This document shows positions 1 to 6,218 of a stretch of DNA of 6,218 nucleotides, piece by piece. This stretch comes from an uncultured Clostridia bacterium. Its GTDB lineage: Bacteria; Bacillota; Clostridia; Lachnospirales; Bianqueaceae. The stretch is taken from positions 1 through 6,218 of the forward strand of contig CANOUM010000102.1 of NCBI GenBank assembly GCA_947570515.1. Reading direction: 5' to 3'. How positions within the stretch are numbered: the first letter of the stretch is position 1; the number at the start of each line of letters is the position of its first letter. A model generated the notes under the pieces. That model had not been told where the DNA came from, ran no database searches, and saw only the letters and a program-made list of their open reading frames with translations. Position numbers and translations under genes: made by a program.

Positions 1-1
1 G

Positions 2-664
2 ATCGCCGGCTATCGGATCCAAGATGCCGTTCAAAACGCCGCCAGAGGCTATTTTAAAGAATATCCCTGTCATAACGCGCGTTATCATGTTGGCGTCTGG
101 GATTTTGGCGCCAAAGAGAACATCATACGCGAGCTCATAAGGCGCGGCTGCTGGGTCACGCTGCTGCCTCCGGACACATCGGCGCAGGATATCAGTCATT
201 TGCCTCTTGATGGGCTAATGCTTTCCAACGGCCCCGGCGATCCGGCAAACAACACGGCCATCATCAGTGAGCTTCGCAGACTTTGCCATGGCAGCCGTCT
301 GCCCATGTTCGGAATCTGTCTGGGGCACCAATTATTAGCCCTCGCGCACGGCGCGAAAACAAGCCGGCTTCCCTATGGACACCGCGGCGCCAATCAGCCG
401 GTCAAAGAGCTGGCCTCCGGACGGATTTATATGACCAGTCAAAATCATGGATACGCAGTAGAAGCGGCCAGCTTGCCGCCGGAGGCGCAGGAAAGCTTTA
501 TCAATTTGAATGATGACAGCTGTGAAGGAATTGCATACACGGATCATCCGGCTTTTTCGGTGCAGTTTCATCCGGAAGCAAGCGCCGGACCGCTGGATAC
601 CGGATTTTTATTTGATCGTTTTCTGGAAAAAATGGAGGAGGAAAAGCAACATGCCGCTGAATAA
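2..664 (+). CDS. carA: Carbamoyl-phosphate synthetase small (glutaminase) subunit, 5'-truncated by the window edge
   Basis: CarA hydrolyses glutamine and passes ammonia through a tunnel to CarB, which makes carbamoyl phosphate for pyrimidine and arginine synthesis in the cytoplasm. The open frame enters at base 2 and encodes 220 residues before TAA at 662-664. Family members have about 355-380 residues, so the N-terminal CPSase small-chain domain lies upstream of the window. What is visible is the class I glutamine amidotransferase domain. It starts near the VWDFGAKENI segment (about 86-115), followed by NGPGDP (227-244), the nucleophile elbow GICLGHQ with Cys at 317-319, the TSQNHGYAV segment (about 434-460), and the HPE motif with His at 569-571 and Glu at 575-577. 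The Cys-His-Glu triad is complete, so the subunit should be active. An ATG at 200 lies inside the domain and is not the real start. The 3' end overlaps carB by 14 bases, indicating coupled expression. Identification is secure because the paired carB follows directly. Confidence 0.96.
   Translation: MAGYRIQDAVQNAARGYFKEYPCHNARYHVGVWDFGAKENIIRELIRRGCWVTLLPPDTSAQDISHLPLDGLMLSNGPGDPANNTAIISELRRLCHGSRLPMFGICLGHQLLALAHGAKTSRLPYGHRGANQPVKELASGRIYMTSQNHGYAVEAASLPPEAQESFINLNDDSCEGIAYTDHPAFSVQFHPEASAGPLDTGFLFDRFLEKMEEEKQHAAE
634..641 (+). promoter_or_regulatory. Ribosome binding site for carB
   Basis: GGAGGAGG lies inside the carA coding end, nine bases before the ATG at 651. It is a near-perfect Shine-Dalgarno sequence. 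It decides the start of the carB frame, which is open from 510 but where the 510 ATG lies deep inside carA and lacks such a site. The protein beginning at 651 (MPLNKSIHKVLVIG) matches the usual CarB N-terminus. Confidence 0.85.
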
Positions 665-3600
665 AAGCATTCATAAGGTTCTTGTGATCGGATCAGGCCC
701 CATCGTGATTGGACAGGCTGCGGAATTTGATTATGCAGGCACACAGGCCTGCCGTGCCTTAAAAGAAGAAGGATTGGAGGTCGTACTGGTTAATTCAAAT
801 CCTGCGACCATCATGACGGATCATGCCATGGCCGATCATATCTATATCGAACCGCTCAATATAGAGACGCTTCAGAGGATCATCGAAAAGGAGAAGCCCG
901 ATAGTTTGCTTTCCACCCTTGGTGGGCAAACGGGGCTTACGCTCTCGATGCAGCTTTCGAAAAGCGGATTTTTGGAGGCGCACCATGTACAGCTTTTGGG
1001 AGCCAATCCGCAGACGATTGATCGGGCGGAGGATCGGCAGCGGTTTAAGGATGCGATGGAGGCCATTGGGCAGCCGGTGATTCCGTCTGCGGTGGTGAAT
1101 ACGCTGGAAGAGGCGGTGGATTTTGCCGGCCGGATAGGCTATCCGGTGATCATTCGGCCAGCTTTTACGCTGGGAGGTTCTGGCGGCGGTATTGCGCAGG
1201 ATGATGGGCAGCTGAGGGAGATTGCGGAAGCAGGACTGCGCCTTTCGCCGATTACGCAGATATTGGTGGAGCGCTGCATTGCCGGCTGGAAGGAAATTGA
1301 GTTTGAGGTGATGCGTGATGGCAGCGGCAACTGTATTACCGTATGCTCTATGGAAAACGTGGATCCGGTGGGGATCCATACCGGAGATTCTATTGTAGTT
1401 GCGCCGGCGCTTACGTTAGCTGACAAGGAATATCAGATGCTGCGCTCGGCAGCGCTCAGTATCATTCAGGCGATGGGCATTGAGGGAGGATGCAACTGTC
1501 AGTTTGCTCTTCATCCGCAGAGTTTTGAATATGCGGTGATCGAGGTGAATCCAAGGGTATCGCGCTCTTCGGCGCTGGCCTCTAAAGCAACGGGCTATCC
1601 GATCGCACGTGTGGCAGCTAAGATTGCACTGGGATATCGTCTGGATGAAATCACCAACGAGGTGACGGGCAAAACCAAGGCATGCTTTGAACCGGCGCTC
1701 GATTATGTGGTGGTCAAATTTCCTAAATGGCCGTTTGACAAGTTTGTATATGCCGATCGCAGACTTGGTACGCAGATGAAGGCAACCGGAGAGGTGATGG
1801 CAATCGGAAAGAGTTTTGAAGAAGCGCTGCTTAAGGCGGTGCGCGGCGCTGAGATTTCTCAGTATGATTTAAACAGGGAGTCGATGCGGATGCTGAGCGA
1901 TCAGGCTCTGCATGAAAAGATTTTGGCGCAGGATGATGAACGGATTTTTGCCCTGTATGAAGCGCTGCGCCGCGGCGCAAAACCCAGTGAGCTGCACGCG
2001 CTGACCGGAATAGATCTGTGGTTTTTAGAAAAGCTGCTTCATATCCGAAGGCTGGAGGAGAGCATGCATGAGCAGGAGGTGGATCAGGCGCTCTATCATA
2101 CGCTAAAAAAGTGGGGCTTCCCGGATTGTGTGATTCCGGCAGGAAGCTGGGTACATGAGCCGGCAGCATATCAGATGGTGGATACCTGCAGCGCAGAATT
2201 TGCAGCACAGACGCCTTATTTTTACAGTGCGCATGGCTGCCGTGATGAGGCGAAGCCCTTTATGGAAGCGCGGCTGCAGAAAAAACCGGTCGTTATGGTG
2301 CTGGGGTCCGGGCCAATTCGGATTGGACAGGGGATAGAATTTGATTATGCCTGTGTGCACTGCGTATGGGCACTGCAAAAAGCAGGGTATGAGGTTGTGA
2401 TCGTCAATAACAATCCCGAGACGGTGTCAACGGATTTTAATACAGCGGACCGGCTCTATTTTGAACCGCTGACACCAGAGGATGTGCTGGATATCGCAGC
2501 GGCAGAGCAGCCGGTTGGCGCAGTAGTTGCGTTTGGCGGTCAGACGGCCATTAAGCTTACAAAATGTCTGGCGGAGCATCAGATCCCGGTTTTAGGGACG
2601 CCGCCAGACAGCATTGATGCAGCGGAGGACCGCGGCCGTTTTGATGCACTTCTGGAAATGCTGGGAATTAAACGGCCGGAGGGACGGGTAGCGCATACTG
2701 AACAGGAGGCGCTTGCGGCAGCAAAGGAGCTGGGCTATCCGGTGCTGATGCGGCCAAGCTATGTGCTGGGCGGTCAGAATATGATCATCGCCTTTGGCGA
2801 TGCTGATATTGAGGAATATATGAAAATTATTCTCGCGCAGGAGGGGGAGAATGAAGTACTGATTGATCAGTATTTGATGGGAACGGAACTGGAAGTCGAT
2901 GCGATCTGCGATGGTGAAACAGTGCTGATTCCCGGCATTATGGAGCATATTGAACGCGCCGGCGTGCATTCAGGCGATTCCATTGCTGTGTATCCTGCAT
3001 GGAACGTATCAGCAAAGCAGACGGAGCGGCTGATCGAATATTCAACGCAGCTGGCGCTGTCGCTGCATACGAAAGGCCTGATCAACATCCAGTATGTAAT
3101 TTATGAAAATCAAATCTATGTGATCGAAGTCAATCCGCGCTCCTCCCGTACGGTGCCCTATATCAGCAAGGTGACCGGCGTACCGATGGTGGAGCTGGCA
3201 AGCCGGATTATGGCCGGAGAAACGCTGCGCACAATGGGTTATCAGGGAGGGCTTTATCCGCATGGAGACCGCTATGCGGTCAAGGTACCCGTATTTTCCT
3301 TTGAAAAGCTGCATAATGTGGATACACAGCTGGGACCGGAGATGAAATCCACGGGAGAAGTCCTGGGCGTGGCGCGGACGATGGAGGAAGCGCTGTACAA
3401 GGGACTGGTGGCCGCCGGATATGAAATGAAAAAGCAGGGAGGCGTGCTGATTACCGTGCGCGATAGCGATAAAAAAGAAATCGGCGATATTGCCCGTCAG
3501 TATGAAAAGCTGGGATTTCAGCTGTTTGCGACCGAGGGCACAGCGCGCGTGCTTACAAAGCAGGGATTATCGGCGCAGCCGGTAAAGAAGATTCATGAGG

Positions 3601-4679
3601 GGGCAGACAATACGAGAACCCTTCTGGAAAGCGGCTGTATTCAGTATATTATTTCGACCTCTGCCAAGGGGCGGATTCCGGCAAGAGACAGCGTCAAAAT
3701 CCGCCGTAAGGCGGTTGAGCTGGGCATACCCTGTCTGACGTCGCTGGATACGGCGAGAGCGCTGGCCGGCAGCTTGCAGAGTCGTTACAGAGCTTACAAT
3801 GTGGAACTTGTGGATATGAATCACCTGTCTCATAAGAGCCGCAAGAGAGCTTTTGTAAAAATGCAGGGCTGCGGCAATGACTATATCTATTTTGATTGCT
3901 TTGATCAGGCGCTTGAAAATCCCGAGGCGCTCAGTGTGCAGCTTTCGCAGGAGCATTTAGGGATTGGAGGCGATGGCATTATTTTGATAGAGCCATCGGC
4001 AGTCGCAGACGGAAGGATGAGGATCTTCAATAAAGATGGCAGTGAGGGCCGCATGTGCGGCAATGGGATCCGGTGCGTCGGCAAATATCTGTACGACAGC
4101 GGACGGGTGAGCAAAACAAAGCTTGCCGTTGAGACAAAGAGCGGCATCAAAAAGCTTTCGCTGGAGGTGATTGACGGACAGGTATTAAGCGTGACGGTGG
4201 ATATGGGGCCGGCGATACTGGCGCCAGAGAAGATTCCGGTGCAGCTGGAGGGTTCGTGTGTGGTGGATCGGCCTGTTTTGGTAGGAGGGCATGAGCAGAG
4301 AATTACCTGCGTGTCGATGGGGAATCCGCACTGCGTTATTTTTGAAACGGATGTGGAGGATCTGGATCTTAAAAAGAGAGGAGCCTGCGTGGAGACGGAT
4401 TCACTCTTTCCGGAGAGCGTGAATACAGAGTTTGTACAGGTGTTGGATCCGCATACACTGCTCATGCGGGTCTGGGAACGTGGCAGCGGAGAAACCTGGG
4501 CCTGCGGTACAGGAGCCTGTGCGGCGGCTGTGGCAGCAGTTCTAAACGGATATTGTGCGAAAAATGAGGAAATTACAGTGCGGCTGCGCGGCGGCGAGCT
4601 GAAGATTCGGTATACTGATGAGACGGTATACATGACGGGCGCAGCGGTGACGGTATTTACAGGGGAGGTTATGATCTGA
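651..4679 (+). CDS. carB-dapF: Carbamoyl-phosphate synthetase large subunit fused to diaminopimelate epimerase (CarB-DapF)
   Basis: One uninterrupted frame encodes 1342 residues, against about 1060-1075 for CarB and 270-290 for DapF alone. Residues 1-1055 are a full CarB, which makes carbamoyl phosphate from bicarbonate, ammonia and two ATP. The first ATP-grasp half has VIGSGPIVIGQAAEFDYAG near residue 13, IIRPAFTLGGSGGG and IEVNPRVSRSSALASK. A helical oligomerisation region covers about 385-540. The second ATP-grasp half begins near 545 (VLGSGPIRIGQGIEFDYA) and carries IEVNPRSSRTVPYISK. An MGS-like allosteric domain covers about 926-1050 (GVLITVRD, FATEGTA). From about 1068 to the end it is DapF, which epimerises LL- to meso-diaminopimelate, with catalytic cysteines at 1136 and 1285. 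I chose the 651 start because of the strong Shine-Dalgarno and the fit to the CarB N-terminus. It overlaps carA by 14 bases and pyrG by one. Both halves look intact. Whether the product stays fused in the cell is not shown by sequence alone. Confidence 0.93.
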   Translation: MPLNKSIHKVLVIGSGPIVIGQAAEFDYAGTQACRALKEEGLEVVLVNSNPATIMTDHAMADHIYIEPLNIETLQRIIEKEKPDSLLSTLGGQTGLTLSMQLSKSGFLEAHHVQLLGANPQTIDRAEDRQRFKDAMEAIGQPVIPSAVVNTLEEAVDFAGRIGYPVIIRPAFTLGGSGGGIAQDDGQLREIAEAGLRLSPITQILVERCIAGWKEIEFEVMRDGSGNCITVCSMENVDPVGIHTGDSIVVAPALTLADKEYQMLRSAALSIIQAMGIEGGCNCQFALHPQSFEYAVIEVNPRVSRSSALASKATGYPIARVAAKIALGYRLDEITNEVTGKTKACFEPALDYVVVKFPKWPFDKFVYADRRLGTQMKATGEVMAIGKSFEEALLKAVRGAEISQYDLNRESMRMLSDQALHEKILAQDDERIFALYEALRRGAKPSELHALTGIDLWFLEKLLHIRRLEESMHEQEVDQALYHTLKKWGFPDCVIPAGSWVHEPAAYQMVDTCSAEFAAQTPYFYSAHGCRDEAKPFMEARLQKKPVVMVLGSGPIRIGQGIEFDYACVHCVWALQKAGYEVVIVNNNPETVSTDFNTADRLYFEPLTPEDVLDIAAAEQPVGAVVAFGGQTAIKLTKCLAEHQIPVLGTPPDSIDAAEDRGRFDALLEMLGIKRPEGRVAHTEQEALAAAKELGYPVLMRPSYVLGGQNMIIAFGDADIEEYMKIILAQEGENEVLIDQYLMGTELEVDAICDGETVLIPGIMEHIERAGVHSGDSIAVYPAWNVSAKQTERLIEYSTQLALSLHTKGLINIQYVIYENQIYVIEVNPRSSRTVPYISKVTGVPMVELASRIMAGETLRTMGYQGGLYPHGDRYAVKVPVFSFEKLHNVDTQLGPEMKSTGEVLGVARTMEEALYKGLVAAGYEMKKQGGVLITVRDSDKKEIGDIARQYEKLGFQLFATEGTARVLTKQGLSAQPVKKIHEGADNTRTLLESGCIQYIISTSAKGRIPARDSVKIRRKAVELGIPCLTSLDTARALAGSLQSRYRAYNVELVDMNHLSHKSRKRAFVKMQGCGNDYIYFDCFDQALENPEALSVQLSQEHLGIGGDGIILIEPSAVADGRMRIFNKDGSEGRMCGNGIRCVGKYLYDSGRVSKTKLAVETKSGIKKLSLEVIDGQVLSVTVDMGPAILAPEKIPVQLEGSCVVDRPVLVGGHEQRITCVSMGNPHCVIFETDVEDLDLKKRGACVETDSLFPESVNTEFVQVLDPHTLLMRVWERGSGETWACGTGACAAAVAAVLNGYCAKNEEITVRLRGGELKIRYTDETVYMTGAAVTVFTGEVMI
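3816..4676 (+). other. dapF: DapF (diaminopimelate epimerase) module within the fusion protein
   Basis: This is the C-terminal module (residues 1056-1342, 287 residues), close to the full length of stand-alone DapF. It follows a basic linker (NHLSHKSRKRA). Family landmarks appear in order: FVKMQGCGNDYIYFD (around 3852-3896), GIGGDGIILIEPS, FNKDGSEGRMCGNGIRC with the first catalytic Cys at 4056-4058, NPHCVIFE (around 4323-4346), and ERGSGETWACGTGACA with the second catalytic Cys at 4503-4505. The 149-residue spacing of the cysteines is near the 144 of the E. coli enzyme (Cys73/Cys217). DapF is a PLP-independent two-base epimerase whose product, meso-diaminopimelate, feeds lysine synthesis and peptidoglycan cross-links. 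No clear Shine-Dalgarno precedes the ATG at 3816, and the next in-frame ATG (3861) would remove the first beta strand. Translation as part of the CarB chain is therefore the simplest reading. Confidence 0.93.
4662..4668 (+). promoter_or_regulatory. Ribosome binding site for pyrG
   Basis: GGGGAGG lies ten bases before the pyrG ATG at 4679, within the last codons of the dapF module. With the TGATG stop-start overlap at 4677-4681, it suggests translational coupling of pyrG to the upstream gene and supports the assigned start. Confidence 0.8.
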
Positions 4680-6166
4680 TGGCAGCAAAGTATATTTTTG
4701 TAACGGGCGGCGTCGTGTCAGGACTTGGAAAGGGCATCACAGCCGCATCGCTGGGCAGGCTTCTGAAGGCGAGAGGCTTTAAGGTGGCAGCACAGAAACT
4801 GGATCCTTATATCAATATCGACCCCGGTACGATGAGTCCGTATCAGCACGGAGAAGTCTTTGTGACAGAGGATGGCGCGGAGACCGATTTGGATCTGGGG
4901 CATTATGAGCGCTTCATAGACGAAAATCTGAATCAGTATTCCAACCTGACGACAGGCAAGGTATACTGGAATGTACTGAACAAGGAACGGCGCGGAGAAT
5001 ATCTGGGAGAGACGATTCAGGTGATCCCTCATATTACGAATGAGATTAAGGCCTTCATTTATTCTGTGCAGAAGAAAACAGACGCCGATGTTGTGATCAC
5101 GGAGATCGGCGGCACGACCGGCGATATCGAATCGCAGCCATTTTTAGAGGCAATTCGCCAGGTAGGACATGAGGTGGGCTATGAAAATAGGCTTTTTATT
5201 CATGTGACGCTGGTTCCGTATCTTGAATCCTCCGGTGAGCACAAATCAAAGCCTACGCAGCATTCCGTTAAGGAGCTGCAGTCCTTTGGCATCATGCCGG
5301 ATGTGATTGTGGCGCGCTGCGACCGCCCGGTGGATCCGCCGGTGCTGCAAAAGATCGCGGCCTTCTGCAATGTCAAACAGGACTGCGTGATTCAGAACCT
5401 GACACTGCCGGTACTCTATGCTGCGCCTATGATGCTGGAGGAGGCCGGACTTGCCCAGATCACGCTTCGAGAGCTGCATCTGGAGGCGCCGCATGCGCCG
5501 GAACTTAGCGAATGGGAGGCTATGCTCAGCCGTATTGAAAACTGCCGCCAATCCGTGCGGATTGCCCTCGTGGGTAAGTATGTAAAGCTGCATGACTCCT
5601 ATCTTTCGGTGAGCGAGGCTTTAAAGCATGGAGGCTATGAGAGCGGCGTCAAGGTGGAGATCGACTGGGTAGACAGCGAGCAGATCACATCGCAGACGGC
5701 GGATGCACTGCTAAGAAATGCGGATGGGATTATTGTGCCGGGCGGATTTGGGGATCGCGGCATCGAAGGGATGATTGAGGCGGCGCGCTATGCCAGAGAG
5801 CAAAGGGTTCCTTATTTTGGCATTTGTCTGGGCATGCAGATTGCTGCCATCGAATTTGCACGCCATGTGCTTGGATATGAAGACGCAAACTCCCGTGAAT
5901 TCGATGAAACAAGCCGGCATCTGGTCATTGATCTGATGCCGGATCAACAGGGCAATCTGCCTAAAGGGGGAACCATGCGGCTGGGAGCCTATCCATGCAA
6001 AGCTGCCGAGGGCAGCAAGCTGTTCATGGCTTATGGGAAAACGGACATTATGGAGAGACACCGGCACCGCTATGAGTTTAATAATGCATTCAGAGAAGTT
6101 TTTACAGCGGCCGGCGCTGTGCTGAGCGGACTATCTCCGGATGGGCGATTAGCAGAGGCTATCTAG
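4679..6166 (+). CDS. pyrG: CTP synthase, reading frame interrupted by an in-frame TAG near its C-terminus
   Basis: PyrG converts UTP to CTP with ATP and glutamine, the last step of cytidine nucleotide synthesis in the cytoplasm. The start (MAAKYIFVTGGVVSGLGKGI) is canonical. The synthetase domain covers about residues 1-270, with the SGLGKGITAASLG nucleotide-binding loop, QKLDPYINIDPGTMSPYQHGEVFV, the TEIGGTTGDIES segment and KSKPTQHSVKELQ. The glutaminase domain starts near residue 290 (VGKYVKLHDSY), with PGGFGDRG, the nucleophile elbow FGICLGMQ (Cys383, bases 5825-5827) and the GGTMRLGAYPC and RHRHRYEFNN lid region. The frame stops at TAG after 495 residues; the family has about 530-545. 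The following in-frame codons encode LAEHDFYVGVQYHPEFK, the expected continuation, so the stop falls inside the gene. If it is real and not read through, the catalytic His and Glu are lost, leaving at best an ammonia-dependent enzyme. The full gene would also continue past the right window edge. Confidence 0.94.
   Translation: MAAKYIFVTGGVVSGLGKGITAASLGRLLKARGFKVAAQKLDPYINIDPGTMSPYQHGEVFVTEDGAETDLDLGHYERFIDENLNQYSNLTTGKVYWNVLNKERRGEYLGETIQVIPHITNEIKAFIYSVQKKTDADVVITEIGGTTGDIESQPFLEAIRQVGHEVGYENRLFIHVTLVPYLESSGEHKSKPTQHSVKELQSFGIMPDVIVARCDRPVDPPVLQKIAAFCNVKQDCVIQNLTLPVLYAAPMMLEEAGLAQITLRELHLEAPHAPELSEWEAMLSRIENCRQSVRIALVGKYVKLHDSYLSVSEALKHGGYESGVKVEIDWVDSEQITSQTADALLRNADGIIVPGGFGDRGIEGMIEAARYAREQRVPYFGICLGMQIAAIEFARHVLGYEDANSREFDETSRHLVIDLMPDQQGNLPKGGTMRLGAYPCKAAEGSKLFMAYGKTDIMERHRHRYEFNNAFREVFTAAGAVLSGLSPDGRLAEAI
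6164..6166 (+). other. In-frame amber codon inside pyrG
   Basis: TAG occupies residue position 496, between GRLAEAI and LAEHDFYVGV. From recall of CTP synthases this stretch usually reads like GRLVEIIEL, with Glu at the position held by TAG. A single G-to-T change from GAG would produce it. There is no frame change on either side. The two real gene ends in the window use TAA (carA) and TGA (carB-dapF), so TAG is not seen here as an ordinary terminator. Confidence 0.85.
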
Positions 6167-6218
6167 CTTGCGGAGCATGATTTTTATGTGGGTGTACAGT
6201 ATCATCCCGAGTTTAAGA
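6167..6218 (+). pseudogene. pyrG: Continuation of the pyrG glutaminase domain after the TAG, cut by the window edge
   Basis: Read in the same frame as pyrG, this stretch encodes 17 residues, LAEHDFYVGVQYHPEFK, matching the conserved end of the glutaminase domain. It contains His at 6203-6205 (position 509) and Glu at 6209-6211 (position 511), the partners of Cys383. There is no start codon or ribosome binding site for separate translation. About 20-35 more residues would be expected beyond the window. Confidence 0.85.

Noticed and set aside
510..650. Possible N-terminal extension of CarB-DapF by 47 residues starting at the ATG at 510
   Set aside because: The stretch overlaps conserved CarA coding sequence in another frame, its translation does not resemble CarB, and the ATG at 651 has a strong Shine-Dalgarno and a canonical CarB N-terminus.
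2769..2783. Gln (residue 709) in LGGQNM of the second ATP-grasp half, where E. coli CarB has LGGRAM
   Set aside because: From memory, similar GGQ variants occur in clostridial CarB proteins, and the preceding catalytic-region RPSY and the IEVNPR motif are intact, so I treat it as lineage variation.
651..3560. Internal repeat within carB: the motifs near 690-730 and near 2300-2350 (GSGPI-IGQ--EFDYA) recur, as do the two IEVNPR--SR motifs
   Set aside because: This is the well-known ancient duplication of the two ATP-grasp halves in all CarB proteins, not a new repeat.
3816..3819. ATGA at the CarB/DapF junction, which looks like a stop-start overlap
   Set aside because: The TGA is out of frame with CarB, whose frame matches homologues through and beyond this point, so it does not end carB.
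3905..4633. A 242-codon open frame on the minus strand opposite dapF, and other long minus-strand frames opposite carB and pyrG
   Set aside because: They lie antisense to strongly conserved coding sequence, have low-complexity Ser/Pro/Thr- or Arg/His-rich translations with no recognisable motif, and are explained as shadows of the plus-strand codon usage.

Overview
The window is a densely packed plus-strand bacterial operon fragment with no intergenic space. It holds the 3' part of carA (glutaminase subunit of carbamoyl-phosphate synthetase), a single long frame in which carB (synthetase subunit) continues directly into dapF (diaminopimelate epimerase), and most of pyrG (CTP synthase), which runs off the right edge. 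Strong GGAGG-type ribosome binding sites, tight gene overlaps, roughly balanced base composition and the style of the CarB, DapF and PyrG proteins suggest an anaerobic Bacillota (Clostridia, Lachnospiraceae-like). That placement is an inference from recall of family sequences, not from a search.

Layout: carA (missing its N-terminal domain) ends at 664 and overlaps the carB start at 651 by 14 bases. The carB frame does not stop where CarB normally ends (about residue 1055, near base 3815). It runs in frame through a short basic linker into a complete DapF with both catalytic cysteines, and terminates at 4679, giving a 1342-residue predicted protein. Its TGA overlaps the pyrG ATG by one base (TGATG). 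The pyrG frame is standard CTP synthase through residue 495, then meets an in-frame TAG at 6164-6166. The sequence after the TAG continues in the same frame as recognisable CTP synthase, including the His-Pro-Glu of the glutaminase triad, to the window edge.

Together the genes make carbamoyl phosphate (for pyrimidines and arginine), meso-diaminopimelate (for lysine and peptidoglycan) and CTP. The two points that stand out are the apparent CarB-DapF fusion, which joins pyrimidine/arginine and cell-wall/lysine enzymes in one polypeptide, and the amber codon that would remove two of the three glutaminase catalytic residues of PyrG unless it is read through, recoded or a sequence error. I see no RNA genes, mobile elements, CRISPR arrays or terminators.
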